Source: Agrobacterium tumefaciens str. B6 (lineage in GTDB: Bacteria > Pseudomonadota > Alphaproteobacteria > Rhizobiales > Rhizobiaceae). Taken from it: a stretch of 64,000 nt of DNA. Positions 9,769 through 20,145 of the stretch are shown piece by piece. The translations under genes were made by a program, and so were the position numbers. The stretch is from NCBI RefSeq assembly GCF_001541315.1, contig NZ_LMVK01000003.1, positions 84,776 through 148,775 on the forward strand. The letters are read 5' to 3'. Numbering within the stretch: position 1 is the stretch's first letter; each line of letters begins with the position of its first letter. The notes beneath the pieces were generated by a model. That model did no database searches. It saw nothing but the letters and a program-made list of their open reading frames with translations, and was not told the DNA's origin.

Positions 9769-10611
9769 ATGATGCTGCGCGTGCTAATGCTTGCAATATC
9801 GGGGCTGATCGCCTCATCGGGAGCGGCCTTCTCCCAGACGGAAAGCCGCCCGCCCGTCAGTCAATGCCAGGCGATCGCCAGCAAAATTCCCGGCGTCATG
9901 TTTGCGAGCTTCAGTCCGCCGGGTGTTCAGCTGGCTCAGGCGGCGGCGAAGGAAGAGGTGAAGATCAGCTTCATCGGCCATTCCACCTATCTGATCGAAA
10001 GCCCAGGCGGGGTAACGATCGCCACGGACTATAACGGCGTCTATCGCCCGCCGGTCATGCCGACGGTAGTAACAATGAACCGGGCGCATTCGACCCACTT
10101 CACCCTTAGTCCGGACCCTGCCATTCAATATGTGCTGCATGGCTGGAGCGATACGCCGGGAGAAAAGGCCGAACACAAGGTTCTGGTAGGCGATGTCTAT
10201 ATTCGCAATGTCGCAACCGATATCCGCAACCGCTGGGGCGACTACGAATCCTTTCAAGAAAATGGCAATTCCATCTTCATCTTCGAAGTTGCGGGCCTGT
10301 GCATCGGTCATCTCGGCCATCTACATCATGAGTTGACGGATACGCATTATGCCGAGATCGGCCGTCTGGATGTGCTGATGGTGCCGGTGGATGGCGGCTT
10401 GACCATGGGCGCTGACAGCATGAGCCGGGTGGTCAAGCGCCTGCGCTCGGCGCTGATCCTGCCAATGCACCGTACCGGCCCGCCGCTGGAGCAGTTTCTG
10501 ACGATGTTTGGCGAAAGTTTTCGCATTGCCTATGCGACCGACCCGGTGATCCGGGTTTCGATGAGAAATCTTCCCCGCCAGCCGCAGATACTCGTGCCGA
10601 AAGGCATGTAG
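9769..10611 (+). CDS. exported MBL-fold (UlaG-like) metal-dependent hydrolase
   Basis: A 280-residue protein starting at the ATG at 9769 (GGGAG upstream) with a Sec signal peptide: a hydrophobic core VLMLAISGLIASSGAAFS, probable cleavage after AFS. The mature domain is a metallo-beta-lactamase fold of the UlaG-like type: IGHSTYLIESPGGVTIATDY near the N-terminus, a histidine cluster GHLGHLHHEL in the middle, and PVDGGLTMGADSM followed by PMHRTG. An in-frame ATG at 9676 would add 31 residues that lack signal-peptide character. Similar exported rhizobial proteins have no assigned substrate. The gene follows the YmdB-like gene on the same strand. Confidence 0.85.
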   Translation: MMLRVLMLAISGLIASSGAAFSQTESRPPVSQCQAIASKIPGVMFASFSPPGVQLAQAAAKEEVKISFIGHSTYLIESPGGVTIATDYNGVYRPPVMPTVVTMNRAHSTHFTLSPDPAIQYVLHGWSDTPGEKAEHKVLVGDVYIRNVATDIRNRWGDYESFQENGNSIFIFEVAGLCIGHLGHLHHELTDTHYAEIGRLDVLMVPVDGGLTMGADSMSRVVKRLRSALILPMHRTGPPLEQFLTMFGESFRIAYATDPVIRVSMRNLPRQPQILVPKGM

Positions 10612-10649
10612 CATGGCGGTGGGCGAGGAAAGGCCGTAGGAGATGTTGA

Positions 10650-11153
10650 TCAGGCAAAGTTGAGATGCTGGCGAACGCCGACATCTGGCGTCTTGTCATC
10701 CGACATGTTCGCCTTGGCGATTTCCCAGCCGAATTTAAGCGTGCTGTCCGTCGAAGCCCAGATATCGGCATCGTCGACATGCAACGCCAGCATTGTCAGC
10801 TGTGGATCGCTCTTGCCATGTTCATACCAGGCGGCCGTGACGGAATTCCAATATTCCTCGATCTTGGTTTTGTCGTCGCGCACTTCAAGAATGCCTGAAA
10901 GGCAGGCATGGTAGTCATGGTCCTTCCCCACGACGCAGAAATGCGCCCGGGAACCGGATTTCAGCGACTTCACCAGATCGGTGTCTTTTTTGGAGAAGAA
11001 CCAGATCGTGTTGGTCTTGGGATCAGCGTGAGGCGCCATGGGCTGCATGTGATTATGCAGGCCTTCAAGACCGAGCATGCCGGCGTGGACGGAGTTGATC
11101 TCGTCCCAGAGCTGACGGGCCGGGGCTTCTCTTGCTTCAGTCAGGCTGACCAT
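10650..11153 (-). CDS. pyridoxamine 5'-phosphate oxidase family / general stress protein
   Basis: A 167-residue FMN-binding split-barrel protein of the PNPOx-like general stress group. The ATG at 11153 is set by a strong AAGGAG six bases upstream. Recognisable parts are the strand NTIWFFSKKDTDLVKSL, the segment SRAHFCVVGKDHDYHACLSG and the C-terminal ADIWASTDSTLKFGWEIAKA. It is unlikely to be the biosynthetic PdxH, which is longer and has different C-terminal residues. It is a single gene transcribed away from yebC. Ligand and reaction are unknown. Confidence 0.85.
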   Translation of the reverse strand: MVSLTEAREAPARQLWDEINSVHAGMLGLEGLHNHMQPMAPHADPKTNTIWFFSKKDTDLVKSLKSGSRAHFCVVGKDHDYHACLSGILEVRDDKTKIEEYWNSVTAAWYEHGKSDPQLTMLALHVDDADIWASTDSTLKFGWEIAKANMSDDKTPDVGVRQHLNFA

Positions 11154-11349
11154 TTGTTTTCTCCTTCCGGTCTGATGCTGCGATGGAGAGAAATCATGTG
11201 CCCTTCCGTCGCGTTCATGATCAGAACGAAGAGCGGATAAATCAGTTCCTTCTGTTGTTGCGGCAAGAGAAAGCGCTTGCGGGGTTGAACGGCGGGCGTA
11301 TCGCACTTATAAGGCCCGCAATCTCCAAATTAAGACAATCAGGTTTTCC

Positions 11350-12096
11350 ATGGCTGGTCATTCACAGTTCAAGAACATCATGCACCGCAAGGGCAAGCAG
11401 GACTCCGTACGGTCCAAAATGTTTTCCAAGCTTGCGCGCGAAATCACCGTTGCGGCAAAGGCGGGCATGCCCGACCCGAACATGAACGCGCGCCTGCGTC
11501 TGGCGATCCAGAACGCCAAGGCCCAGTCCATGCCGAAGGACAATATTGAGCGCGCCATCAAGAAAGCTTCCGGTGCAGACAGCGAAAACTACGATGAGGT
11601 CCGTTACGAGGGTTACGGCCCGGGTGGCGTCGCCGTCGTCGTCGAGGCCCTGACCGACAACCGCAACCGCACCGCCTCAAACGTACGCTCCATCTTCACC
11701 AAGGCTGGTGGCGCACTCGGCGAAACCGGCTCGGTCTCCTTCTCCTTCGACCGCGTAGGCGAAATCACCTACAAGGCGGAAGTGGGCGACGCCGACAAGG
11801 TCATGGAAGCGGCCATCGAAGCGGGCGCTGACGATGTCGAATCTTCCGAAGACGGCCACACCATCATCTGCGGTTTCGAAGCGATGAACGAGGTTTCCAA
11901 GGCGCTGGAAGGCGTGCTCGGCGAAGCCGAAAGCGTCAAGGCCATCTGGAAGCCACAGAATACGGTGCCGGTGGATGAAGAAAAGGCGCAGTCGCTGATG
12001 AAGCTCATCGACAATCTCGAAGACGATGACGACGTGCAGAGCGTCTATTCCAACTTCGAGGTTTCCGAAGAAATTCTCGCCAAGCTTTCCGCCTGA
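11350..12096 (+). CDS. yebC: YebC/PmpR family protein (TACO1-like)
   Basis: A 248-residue member of the YebC/TACO1 family, with the conserved start [18 protein letters not shown], the following [17 protein letters not shown], and [13 protein letters not shown] near residues 60-72. The C-terminal domains contain the acidic EYVGYGPGG-like segment (here [16 protein letters not shown]). Members act as DNA-binding regulators or as translation factors that help ribosomes through difficult sequences. It stands alone here; in many proteobacteria yebC is next to ruvC, and ruvCAB lies about 4 kb downstream with two minus-strand genes inserted between. Confidence 0.95.
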   Translation: MAGHSQFKNIMHRKGKQDSVRSKMFSKLAREITVAAKAGMPDPNMNARLRLAIQNAKAQSMPKDNIERAIKKASGADSENYDEVRYEGYGPGGVAVVVEALTDNRNRTASNVRSIFTKAGGALGETGSVSFSFDRVGEITYKAEVGDADKVMEAAIEAGADDVESSEDGHTIICGFEAMNEVSKALEGVLGEAESVKAIWKPQNTVPVDEEKAQSLMKLIDNLEDDDDVQSVYSNFEVSEEILAKLSA

Positions 12097-12109
12097 CGTT
12101 TCATGTTTC

Positions 12110-12150
12110 AAAAAAGCCCCGGCAGCGATCCGCTCCGGGGCCTTTTGTTT
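12110..12150. terminator. terminator between convergent yebC and LLM oxidoreductase genes
   Basis: The stem GCCCCGG / CCGGGGC (12116-12141) has six A before it and TTTTGTTT after it, so it can stop transcription from both sides. Confidence 0.75.
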
Positions 12151-13150
12151 ACGCGGCCTTCTTTATGGAGGTTCGCACATCGGCAAAAATCTCGACCGAC
12201 CGCAGCCGCTTTTCGATGTCATGGATCGGCATCGAAACAATCAGCTCATCCGCCTGCGTTTCCGCCAGGAAGCCATCGAGATGGCGTTCGATCGTCTCAG
12301 GCGAACCGACGGCGGCGAAACGCAGCGTGTGTTCGACAGAGAAACGCTCCATCTCGTTCCAGTAATCGTCCATGCTGTGCACCGGCTTCGGAAACTGCGT
12401 GCGCACATTGCGGCGCAGGTTGACAAATTGCTGCTGCGACGAGGTGAAGAGATGCTGCGCCTCCTCGTCCGTATCTGCGCCGACACCCATTACACCCACC
12501 ATCACATAGGGCTTGTCCAGCACTTCAGAAGGCTGGAACCGCTCGCGATAAATATGGATCGCTTCCATCAGCATATCGGGCGCGAAATGCGAAGCGAAGG
12601 AATAGGGCAGGCCAAGCGCTGCGGCGAGATGCGCGCTGTAGGTGCTGGAGCCGAGCAGCCAGAGCGGCACGTTGGAATTCATGCCCGGTACGGCAAGGAT
12701 TGCTTGATCCGGCTGCGGCGGACCAAGATAACGCTGGAGTTCGACGATATCGTGCGGGAAGTTTTCCGCGCCGGCATCGAGATTGCGGCGCAGGGCTCGC
12801 GCTGTGCGCATATCAGTTCCCGGAGCGCGGCCTAGACCGAGATCAACGCGGCCGGGAAGGAGCGCTGCAAGCGTGCCGAACTGCTCGGCGATAACGAGCG
12901 GGGAATGGTTGGGCAACATGATGCCGCCCGAACCGACGCGAATATGTTTCGTGGCCGCGCCCACATGGGCGATGACGAGCGACGTTGCCGCGCTGGCAAT
13001 GCCGGGCATGCCGTGGTGTTCCGCCAGCCAGATGCGGTTATAGCCGTGTTCTTCGGCCTTGATCGCCATTCGGCGGGAATTTTCGAGCGCCTCACTGACG
13101 CTCTCGCCTTCGCCGATCGGCGAAAGGTCGAGAATGGAAAAAGGTATCAT
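12149..13150 (-). CDS. LLM class flavin-dependent oxidoreductase (luciferase-like)
   Basis: A 333-residue TIM-barrel flavin-dependent monooxygenase-like protein. Typical motifs are the N-terminal [50 protein letters not shown] and [13 protein letters not shown]. This subgroup (MsnO8/YhbW-type) is widespread, usually with unknown substrate; FMNH2 and oxygen are the family cosubstrates. It is transcribed convergently with yebC and ends within the shared terminator. Nothing around it points to a pathway. Confidence 0.9.
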   Translation of the reverse strand: MIPFSILDLSPIGEGESVSEALENSRRMAIKAEEHGYNRIWLAEHHGMPGIASAATSLVIAHVGAATKHIRVGSGGIMLPNHSPLVIAEQFGTLAALLPGRVDLGLGRAPGTDMRTARALRRNLDAGAENFPHDIVELQRYLGPPQPDQAILAVPGMNSNVPLWLLGSSTYSAHLAAALGLPYSFASHFAPDMLMEAIHIYRERFQPSEVLDKPYVMVGVMGVGADTDEEAQHLFTSSQQQFVNLRRNVRTQFPKPVHSMDDYWNEMERFSVEHTLRFAAVGSPETIERHLDGFLAETQADELIVSMPIHDIEKRLRSVEIFADVRTSIKKAA

Positions 13151-13242
13151 CCGACGCTCCTGCGAAATTTAAATCTTTGCTGCGGATGTAAGGCGCGTGT
13201 CCCGATTTACCAGTGAAGTCGCGCAGAATTGAAGGATGGTTC

Positions 13243-13271
13243 AAAAAAATTGGGGCCTCCGAAGAGGCCCC
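13243..13271 (-). terminator. terminator of the chemoreceptor gene
   Basis: On the minus strand an 8-bp GC stem (GGGGCCTC / GAGGCCCC) with a TTCG loop is followed by AA and seven T, 24 bases past the stop codon. Confidence 0.85.
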
Positions 13272-13294
13272 GGTATTTCGCCGGCTGGCCTATC

Positions 13295-15604
13295 TCAGCC
13301 CACCCGCCTGAATTGCCTGTTCTCGCGATGCCCCGCGGCCTCGTTCTCCGGAGCCAATACGAACTGTCCGAGCCTGCCGTCCATTTCACCCGCTTCGGAA
13401 GCGAGATTGTGAATGGCGGCCGTCGTCTCTTCCACCATGGCGGCGTTCTGCTGGGTCATGGTGTCGAGGCTGGAGACGGTACTGTTGATTTCCGAAAGCG
13501 TGTGCGCCTCCTCGCGGGTAGACTCCATGATCTCTTCGATACGCGTGCTGATGGTCTGCACGTGTTTGCCGATACCGGTCAGCGAAGCACCTGCCTTTTC
13601 CACCAGCACCACGCCCGAGGAAACCTCGTCGGTGGAGCGCTTTAGCAGGCTGGTGATTTCCTTTGCGGCGGCGGCCGAGCGCTGCGCCAGTTCGCGCACT
13701 TCCTGGGCCACGACCGCAAAACCCTTGCCTGCGTCGCCTGCGCGCGCCGCCTCCACGCCGGCATTCAGCGCCAGAAGGTTGGTCTGGAAGGCGATTTCGT
13801 CGATGACGCCGATGATCTGGTTGATCTGGCGTGATGAGGTCTGGATCGCCTCCATGGCGGCGATTGTCTGCTCCATGACGCGGCTGGATGCCGTTGCCTC
13901 CGTGCTGGCGTCGCGGGCGATCCGCGTTGCCTGTTCGGCGCGTTCGATCTGGTCGCGGACAGCTTCGGTGATCGCCTTGATGGCGCTTGCGGTTTCGGTG
14001 ATGGAGGCTGCCTGCCGTTCGGTACGTTCGGCGAGCTGGTCGGCTCCCACCCGCATTTCCTCGGAACCGTCACGAATGGCGGCGGAATTGCCGCCGATGG
14101 CCTGCATGGTTTCGCTAAGCCGGGCAAGCGCCGTGTTGAAGTTATGGCGCAGGCTTTCGAGATCGTCGGGGAAAGCGGTCTCGATACGATAGGCGAGGTT
14201 GCCATTCGCCAGCCGGTCGAGCCCCTCATCCAGAGATTGCACGACCATTTGCAGGGTGCCTGCCTCGGCCTCCCGTTCCGCAAGATGCGCGCGCCGGGCT
14301 GTTTCGGCTTCTTCCCGTGTGCGTGATGCGGTCTCTTCCATGTCCCGCTGCAGGATAAGTTTTTCACGGAAACTGCCGAGCGCACGCGCCATGCGGCCGA
14401 TCTCGTCCTTTCGGTCCTGATTGCCGATCTCCGCATCGAGACGGCCTGCGGCCACTTCGCCGGTCAGTCCGGCAAGCTTTTCCAGCGGGGCGAAGAGACG
14501 CCGCGCGAAAAAGGCCGTCGCTGCACACATGGCGGCCAGAACGCAAAGGCCGATCACGGCAAGCGTGCCGGCAATCGAGATGGAGCCGGCGTTCAACTCG
14601 CTGCGCAGCATGCTTTCCACCGCGAGATATTTTTCGTCGGCGAAGGAGAAGGGACGGGCATAGGCATTGGCTTCGCCATCCGCGCGGTCGATCTTGGCGA
14701 TGGTCATGCCCGCCGCGTTCAGGGCCTTTCCGTGGAAATCGTAGATGGCCGGATCAAGGCTGACCAGCCTTTCGCCCTCAACACCGATAGCCTTGCCATC
14801 GGCTGATATGATCGCGGATTGTTCCGAACTGCCCGCCGCGATGCCTTTCGTCAGGATCTGGCTGAAAACGCCTTCCTTGACCTGGAAGAGGACGATGCCC
14901 TTGAACGCGCCGAATTTGACAACCGGAACGCCGAAATAAATACCGGCCTCTTTCGTGGCCGCATCGATGCGCAGGCCGGAGAAACTGGTCTGCGCCACGT
15001 CGTTGACCGCCTTTTCGGCGTTCGCCGCGCCGCGCACGAAGGCCGTACCAAGGCCGCTTTCCGCCCAGGCGCCGCCCTTGACGGTTTCCCCGAAGGCCGG
15101 TCCCTTCAGATAGGAATAATAGACCGTACCGGCGGGGTCGATGAAGAGAACATCGCTGAACGGCGTTCCCTTGATATAAGCGCCGATATCCGTCTGGGTC
15201 TTCTCATGGGTGGAGTAATAAAAGCCGCTGGGGCTTTCCGGCTTGATCAGCTTTTCCTTTTCGCCGAAGGGGTTTTCCTTGACGAAGACGCGCTGCAGTT
15301 CCGCCTTCGCGTCGCCTGCGTTTTTCTGCACGGTGGCCCAGCCGCTGCGCATGGAGACAACAGCCATCTGCAGGGATTCGATCTTGGCAATGGAATCCGC
15401 CTGCGTTTTCAGCTGCTCAAGGCGTTCCTGAAGCATGTCGCCGCGGAAAACCAGAATGCTCTCCATGGATCTCGACGCCTGCTCCTCAAGAACGCCGCTG
15501 CTGCTTTGATAGCCGAGAAGTGTCAGAGCCCCGGTCGAGATCGCCATCAGCGCCAGGAAAATCGCGAGCACTTTGGTGGATATGGAATGAAAACGGTTCA
15601 GCAT
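13295..15604 (-). CDS. methyl-accepting chemotaxis protein
   Basis: A 769-residue transmembrane chemoreceptor. TM1 is at about residues 10-31, a ~300-residue periplasmic sensor (Cache-like, judged by length and position) follows, and TM2 is near 350-372 ([20 protein letters not shown]). A HAMP segment [23 protein letters not shown] comes next, then a second HAMP-like stretch [15 protein letters not shown] and the long signalling coiled coil with the hairpin tip [20 protein letters not shown]. There is no CheR-docking NWETF-type pentapeptide at the C-terminus. The ATG at 15604 is chosen because upstream in-frame codons add 70 non-conserved residues. No che genes are nearby; ligand unknown. Confidence 0.93.
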   Translation of the reverse strand: MLNRFHSISTKVLAIFLALMAISTGALTLLGYQSSSGVLEEQASRSMESILVFRGDMLQERLEQLKTQADSIAKIESLQMAVVSMRSGWATVQKNAGDAKAELQRVFVKENPFGEKEKLIKPESPSGFYYSTHEKTQTDIGAYIKGTPFSDVLFIDPAGTVYYSYLKGPAFGETVKGGAWAESGLGTAFVRGAANAEKAVNDVAQTSFSGLRIDAATKEAGIYFGVPVVKFGAFKGIVLFQVKEGVFSQILTKGIAAGSSEQSAIISADGKAIGVEGERLVSLDPAIYDFHGKALNAAGMTIAKIDRADGEANAYARPFSFADEKYLAVESMLRSELNAGSISIAGTLAVIGLCVLAAMCAATAFFARRLFAPLEKLAGLTGEVAAGRLDAEIGNQDRKDEIGRMARALGSFREKLILQRDMEETASRTREEAETARRAHLAEREAEAGTLQMVVQSLDEGLDRLANGNLAYRIETAFPDDLESLRHNFNTALARLSETMQAIGGNSAAIRDGSEEMRVGADQLAERTERQAASITETASAIKAITEAVRDQIERAEQATRIARDASTEATASSRVMEQTIAAMEAIQTSSRQINQIIGVIDEIAFQTNLLALNAGVEAARAGDAGKGFAVVAQEVRELAQRSAAAAKEITSLLKRSTDEVSSGVVLVEKAGASLTGIGKHVQTISTRIEEIMESTREEAHTLSEINSTVSSLDTMTQQNAAMVEETTAAIHNLASEAGEMDGRLGQFVLAPENEAAGHRENRQFRRVG

Positions 15605-15855
15605 GGCCGATGCAGCCCTCAATGCCGGATCAGTTCCCGCGCCATGCATGGATGGATGGCGCCATTGGACGGCTGATATGGCGAACATATTGTGCTGCGG
15701 ATCATCATGTCCGCAGCTCCCCTTTTTTGATTTTGTGGAGAACAATGCGGTACGCGGTTTAAGCAGAGGTAAATGCTGCACTGCAAATTTGATCAATGTT
15801 GTCGTTTTGTTCACTTATCGCTGGCAGGGTCGCAGCCGGAAAGATAAGGTGCCTC

Positions 15856-16368
15856 ATGCAAAAGACGATTCGAATCATCGGCATTGACCCCGGATTGCGG
15901 CGCACCGGATGGGGTGTCATCGACACCCTTGGCAACAGCCTGCGGTTTGTCGCCTCCGGTACCGTGACCTCGGATGGCGATATGGATCTCGCCTCCCGGC
16001 TGTGCCAGCTGCATGACGGGCTGGCTGACGTCGTGCACAGCTACCAGCCCGACGAGGCGGCGGTGGAGCAGACTTTCGTGAACAAGGATGCGGTTGCAAC
16101 ATTGAAACTTGGTCAGGCGCGCGGCATCGCCATGCTGGTTCCGGCGCGGGCAGGACTGCCGGTGTTTGAATATGCGCCGAATGCGGTGAAAAAAGCCGTC
16201 ATCGGCGTCGGGCACGGCGAAAAGCAGCAAATTCACATGATGCTGAAAATCCTGATGCCGAAGGCCGAATTCAAGGGTAACGATGCGGCGGACGCTCTCG
16301 CCATCGCAATCTGCCACGCGCATAATCGCGGCGGCGACAGGATGGCGCGGCTTTTGGCGGCCGGTTGA
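15856..16368 (+). CDS. ruvC: crossover junction endodeoxyribonuclease RuvC
   Basis: RuvC (170 aa) is the dimeric Holliday-junction resolvase of recombination repair. The acidic active site is visible: Asp11 in [13 protein letters not shown], Glu71 in [12 protein letters not shown], and the C-terminal pair in [14 protein letters not shown]. The ATG at 15856 with an upstream AAGG gives the standard family length; an earlier in-frame start would add 20 residues. It opens the plus-strand run ruvC-ruvA-ruvB, with 32 bp to ruvA. The promoter should lie in the 251-bp gap to the divergent chemoreceptor gene. Confidence 0.97.
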   Translation: MQKTIRIIGIDPGLRRTGWGVIDTLGNSLRFVASGTVTSDGDMDLASRLCQLHDGLADVVHSYQPDEAAVEQTFVNKDAVATLKLGQARGIAMLVPARAGLPVFEYAPNAVKKAVIGVGHGEKQQIHMMLKILMPKAEFKGNDAADALAIAICHAHNRGGDRMARLLAAG

Positions 16369-16400
16369 ATATTTAAAGTCTCATTGCAGCGGGCGGCATC

Positions 16401-17018
16401 ATGATCGGAAAACTGAAGGGCAGCATCGAGGAAATCGGCGCGGACTATGTGCTGGTGGATGTGCACGGCGTCTGTTACGTCGCCTATTGTTCGGCGCGCA
16501 CGCTGTCGAAAATCGGCTCCGTCGGGGAGGCGGTGGTGCTGTTCATCGAAACCTATGTGCGTGAAGACCAGCTGAAGCTCTTCGGTTTTCTTTCGGCACT
16601 GGAGCGGGAATGGTTCAACCTGCTGCAGAGCGTGCAGGGCGTGGGTTCGAAAGTGGCCTTGGCCGTCCTTTCCACGCTTTCGCCCTCCGAACTCGCCAAT
16701 GCCATCGCGCTTCAGGACAAGGTGATGATTTCGCGTGCGCCCGGCGTTGGGCCGAAGGTGGCGGTGCGTCTTGTGACCGAACTTCGCAACAAGGCGCCTG
16801 CCTTTGCGGGAGAGGCTTCCGCCTCGATCGGGCTCAAGCAGGAGCTTGGTGAAGGCGTTGCGTCCGCGCCGGTGGCGGATGCCGTTTCCGCGCTCACCAA
16901 TCTCGGCTATTCGCGCGACCAGGCCGCCAATGCGGTTGCTGCCGCGCTGAAGAATGGCGGGGAGGGCGGTGACAGCGCCAAGCTTATCCGCCTCGGGCTG
17001 AAGGAGCTTTCGCGGTAA
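16401..17018 (+). CDS. ruvA: Holliday junction branch migration protein RuvA
   Basis: RuvA (205 aa) binds four-way junctions as a tetramer and loads RuvB. The N-terminal OB domain begins [23 protein letters not shown] in shortened family form. The two helix-hairpin-helix motifs are [17 protein letters not shown] (about 72-88) and [16 protein letters not shown] (about 111-126). The C-terminal RuvB-binding domain has [16 protein letters not shown]. It sits between ruvC and ruvB. Confidence 0.97.
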   Translation: MIGKLKGSIEEIGADYVLVDVHGVCYVAYCSARTLSKIGSVGEAVVLFIETYVREDQLKLFGFLSALEREWFNLLQSVQGVGSKVALAVLSTLSPSELANAIALQDKVMISRAPGVGPKVAVRLVTELRNKAPAFAGEASASIGLKQELGEGVASAPVADAVSALTNLGYSRDQAANAVAAALKNGGEGGDSAKLIRLGLKELSR

Positions 17019-17144
17019 GGACGCCTGGCATGCGGACGTGGAGCCCCGGTTATCCTGAATTTCGTGAAGCGCGTTGATGCGATAGTCGTGATATAGGGGC
17101 GGCGACCACCTGATGAATTCGGTTAGAACAATGGAATGCCCTGA

Positions 17145-18185
17145 ATGAGCGATGCGGAGAGACTGATTACCCCGGAAAAGCGTGGCGAGGATATCGACAC
17201 CACGCTGCGCCCGCAGTCGCTGGATGATTTTACCGGCCAGGCGGAGGCCCGTGCCAATCTCAAGGTGTTCATCGAGGCCGCCAAGAACCGCGGCGAGGCG
17301 CTGGATCATGTGCTGTTCGTCGGCCCGCCCGGCCTCGGCAAGACCACGCTGGCGCAGATCATGGCCAAGGAACTTGGCGTCAATTTCAAATCCACCTCGG
17401 GGCCTGTCATCGCCAAGGCGGGTGATCTCGCCGCACTTCTCACCAATCTGGAAGAACGCGATGTGCTCTTCATCGATGAAATCCACCGCCTCAATCCGGC
17501 GGTGGAAGAAATCCTTTATCCTGCCATGGAGGATTTCCAGCTCGATCTCATCATCGGCGAGGGGCCGGCGGCGCGCTCGGTGAAGATCGATCTTTCCAAA
17601 TTCACCCTCGTTGCCGCCACCACCCGCCTCGGCCTCTTGACAACGCCGCTGCGTGATCGTTTCGGCATTCCCGTCCGGCTGGCTTTCTACACCGTTGACG
17701 AGCTGGAACTGATCGTCCGGCGCGGAGCACGGCTGATGGGGCTGAATATGACCGATGAGGGCGCGCGCGAGGTGGCAAGGCGGGCGCGTGGCACGCCGCG
17801 CATCGCCGGGCGGCTGTTGCGCCGCGTGCGTGATTTCGCCGAGGTGGCGCGGGCGGAAGCCGTTACCCGCGAGATCGCCGACGAGGCTTTGACGCGGCTG
17901 CTGGTCGACAAAATGGGTCTCGACCAGCTCGACATGCGTTATCTCACCATGATCGCCGTCAATTTCGGCGGCGGCCCGGTTGGCATCGAAACCATCGCCG
18001 CCGGCCTCTCGGAGCCGCGCGATGCGATCGAGGATATCATCGAGCCCTATATGATCCAGCAGGGTTTCATCCAGCGCACACCGCGCGGGCGCATTTTGAC
18101 GGGCACAGCCTGGAAACATCTGGGCATGCAGCCGCCCAAGGATCTCGAGGCGGCGCAGTTCCGTCTGACGCTTGAGGATGATTGA
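17145..18185 (+). CDS. ruvB: Holliday junction branch migration helicase RuvB
   Basis: RuvB (346 aa) is the hexameric AAA+ motor that pumps DNA through the RuvA-bound junction. Walker A GPPGLGKT is at residues 60-67, and Walker B IDEIH is near 109-113. The sensor/arginine-finger region includes [20 protein letters not shown]. The C-terminal winged helix contains [10 protein letters not shown], typical of RuvB. A gap of 126 bp separates it from ruvA, more than in most ruvAB pairs, so a second promoter is possible. Confidence 0.98.
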   Translation: MSDAERLITPEKRGEDIDTTLRPQSLDDFTGQAEARANLKVFIEAAKNRGEALDHVLFVGPPGLGKTTLAQIMAKELGVNFKSTSGPVIAKAGDLAALLTNLEERDVLFIDEIHRLNPAVEEILYPAMEDFQLDLIIGEGPAARSVKIDLSKFTLVAATTRLGLLTTPLRDRFGIPVRLAFYTVDELELIVRRGARLMGLNMTDEGAREVARRARGTPRIAGRLLRRVRDFAEVARAEAVTREIADEALTRLLVDKMGLDQLDMRYLTMIAVNFGGGPVGIETIAAGLSEPRDAIEDIIEPYMIQQGFIQRTPRGRILTGTAWKHLGMQPPKDLEAAQFRLTLEDD

Positions 18186-18236
18186 GGGAACAATCCCGGC
18201 TTGCCGGCTTTGATCGTCTTTGGCACGGAGATGGTC

Positions 18237-18455
18237 ATGTCTGGATATCGAAAGGGTACCAAGGTCCGGTGGAACTGGGGCAGTGGCACCGGTGAAGGTA
18301 AAATCGTCGAGACTTTCACTGACGATGTCGAACGCACCATTGCCGGCTCCAGAATAAAACGGAAAGCGAGCAGGCAGGAGCCTGCCTATCTGATCGAACA
18401 GGAAGACGGTGCGAAGGTTCTGAAAAGCAGATCGGAGCTGGAACACGTCGATTGA
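18237..18455 (+). CDS. DUF2945 / HVA1 (TUDOR-like) small protein
   Basis: A 72-residue basic protein beginning SGYRKGTKVRWNWGSGTGEG, the hallmark of DUF2945 (hypervirulence-associated TUDOR domain). It continues as a short beta-barrel with PAYLIEQEDGAKVLKSRSEL. The ATG at 18237 is preferred to in-frame codons upstream because GGAG lies seven bases before it. It sits 51 bp after ruvB and 30 bp before the DinB-like gene, apparently in the same transcript. Role unknown; the family name comes from eukaryotic members and says little about function here. Confidence 0.85.
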   Translation: MSGYRKGTKVRWNWGSGTGEGKIVETFTDDVERTIAGSRIKRKASRQEPAYLIEQEDGAKVLKSRSELEHVD

Positions 18456-18485
18456 ACGACGCCGTCCTCTGGCGTCAAGGGAGGG

Positions 18486-19073
18486 ATGCCGATGCCTTAT
18501 GATCCGCTGCGGGTCTTCCGCAAACTCGCGCGCAACAACCGGCTGGCCAATTTTCGGCTGCATCAGGCCTGTCTTCAGCTTTCGCAAGAGGCGTTTCTTG
18601 CCCGCCGCGTCAGTTTCTTCCCCACGCTACGGGCGACGCTCAATCACATCTACACCGTCGACCGCTTCTATATCGATGCCCTCCAGGGCGGGACGCTCGG
18701 TCTGGCCGCCTTTGCCGAAGAGGAGCCCTTCGCCACCATGCCGGCGGTGCGAAGCGCCCAGACGGAACTTGATGAGGCGCTGATTGCATTTGTCGACGGG
18801 CTCGATGAAGACGGTCTCGCCGCAACCGTCAATGTCCATCGCGGCGCGCGTATCCAGCAGGATCGCTGCGACGATGTTCTGTCCCATCTCTTCCAGCACC
18901 AGACGCATCATCGTGGACAGGCGCATGCGATGTTATCAGGCACCAGGGTAAAGCCGCCGCAACTGGATGAATTCATTGTGGGAGATGACGCAAAGGCGAG
19001 AAAAGACGAGATGGATGCGCTAGGATGGGGGGAAACCGATTTGATGTTTCCAGCCCGCAGGTCCAGACAATGA
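18486..19073 (+). CDS. DinB family protein
   Basis: A 195-residue four-helix-bundle protein of the DinB/YfiT group (putative metal-dependent enzymes, often thiol transferases). The three-histidine metal site can be read as His54 (TLNHIYTVDRF), His138 and His142 (LFQHQTHHRGQ), the usual spacing for the family. The stop codon overlaps the next start (ATGA), so it is translationally coupled to two Nudix genes. DinB proteins were named for damage induction; its place after ruvB is suggestive but proves nothing. Confidence 0.9.
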   Translation: MPMPYDPLRVFRKLARNNRLANFRLHQACLQLSQEAFLARRVSFFPTLRATLNHIYTVDRFYIDALQGGTLGLAAFAEEEPFATMPAVRSAQTELDEALIAFVDGLDEDGLAATVNVHRGARIQQDRCDDVLSHLFQHQTHHRGQAHAMLSGTRVKPPQLDEFIVGDDAKARKDEMDALGWGETDLMFPARRSRQ

Positions 19074-19612
19074 CAAAAGATAGCCGGACGCACGATACCC
19101 AAAAGCAGGACACCCGCATCCGCATGAAGTTCAAGCCGAAACGTATCTTCCAGATGCGGATCGCGGGGCTGGCGTTTCGTGATGGCCACGTGCTGGTGCA
19201 CCGCGCGTCGCATGAAAAATTCTGGACCTTTCCGGGCGGACGCGCCGAAATGGGCGAGCGCTCCGAAGAAACGCTGAAACGTGAAATGGTGGAAGAGCTT
19301 GGCGTCGAGGCCAAGGTGGGGCGGCTTCTCTGGGCGGTGGAGAATTTCTTCCACTATGAGGGCAAGGACTGGCACGAACTCGGCTTTTATTATCTGATGG
19401 ATTTGCCGGAAACGCTGGCCTTCCATCCAGGAGATATTATTCACCGTGTTCAGGATGGCGATAACGAGCTTGAGTTCCGCTGGGTCGCGGCAACCCGGCA
19501 GGCATTGACGGAACTCGATATTCCGCCCTATTTCATCGCCGATGAAATAGAGCACCTGCCGCAGACCACCAGACACCTTGTCTGGCATGACGGCGATCTG
19601 GACGATAAATGA
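19070..19612 (+). CDS. Nudix hydrolase (first of a tandem pair)
   Basis: A 180-residue Nudix hydrolase, expected to cleave a nucleoside diphosphate linked to another moiety. The Nudix box is intact: GGRAEMGERSEETLKREMVEELG (split here as GGRAEMGERSEE and TLKREMVEELG) near residues 60-82, with the metal-binding REMVEE core. The start at 19070 overlaps the dinB-like stop by ATGA; an in-frame ATG at 19025 would lie inside the preceding gene. The next gene is a close paralogue, sharing LLWAVENFF / LLWSAENFF and HELGFYYL. Substrate unknown. Confidence 0.9.
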   Translation: MTKDSRTHDTQKQDTRIRMKFKPKRIFQMRIAGLAFRDGHVLVHRASHEKFWTFPGGRAEMGERSEETLKREMVEELGVEAKVGRLLWAVENFFHYEGKDWHELGFYYLMDLPETLAFHPGDIIHRVQDGDNELEFRWVAATRQALTELDIPPYFIADEIEHLPQTTRHLVWHDGDLDDK

Positions 19613-20145
19613 CTTCTGCGCCTGAACGCCACATGATCCGGCTGGACCGCAAGCCGCAGCTTTTCAGCATGCGGGTCGCGGCGCTTATTTTTCAGAACGA
19701 TCATCTTCTCGTCCAGCGAGGTCCGAAGGACAGTTATTGGGCTTTGCCCGGCGGACGCGCGGAAATCGGCGAGAGTTCCGAACAAACCATCATCCGCGAG
19801 ATCGGCGAGGAGCTTGACCGGGATTGTGCCGTCGAACGCCTTCTTTGGTCGGCGGAGAATTTTTTCGCCTATGACGATTATGCCGCGCATGAGCTGGGAT
19901 TTTATTATCTTATCTCACTTCGCCAGCCTTTGCCGTTCCATGAAAGCGATATCGTGCACCGGGTGCTGGATGGCGTCGAGGTGAAGTTCCGCTGGCTGCC
20001 TGCGCAATCTTCCGCTTTGCTGAAGCACGATCTAAGACCCCGTTTCATCGCAGAGCGGATCGAGGCGCTGCCACCGCGCCATGAGCATCTTATCGTGCGT
20101 GAAGGTCGTTCCGATGCTGCCGAAATTCTCAAGGAGATAGTATGA
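19609..20145 (+). CDS. Nudix hydrolase (second of a tandem pair)
   Basis: A 178-residue paralogue of the preceding protein with its own intact Nudix box: GGRAEIGESSEQ followed by TIIREIGEELD, where REIGEE carries the metal ligands. Shared blocks with its neighbour, such as RLLWSAENFF and HELGFYYLISL, show an old tandem duplication. The start and stop both overlap neighbours by ATGA, coupling it to the first Nudix gene and to ybgC. The two enzymes have diverged clearly, so they probably differ in substrate. Confidence 0.9.
   Translation: MTSAPERHMIRLDRKPQLFSMRVAALIFQNDHLLVQRGPKDSYWALPGGRAEIGESSEQTIIREIGEELDRDCAVERLLWSAENFFAYDDYAAHELGFYYLISLRQPLPFHESDIVHRVLDGVEVKFRWLPAQSSALLKHDLRPRFIAERIEALPPRHEHLIVREGRSDAAEILKEIV

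Noticed and set aside
16233..18587. 784-codon minus-strand frame across ruvA-ruvB
   Set aside because: It lies opposite three well-supported genes and has no domain; it reflects GC-rich codon bias.
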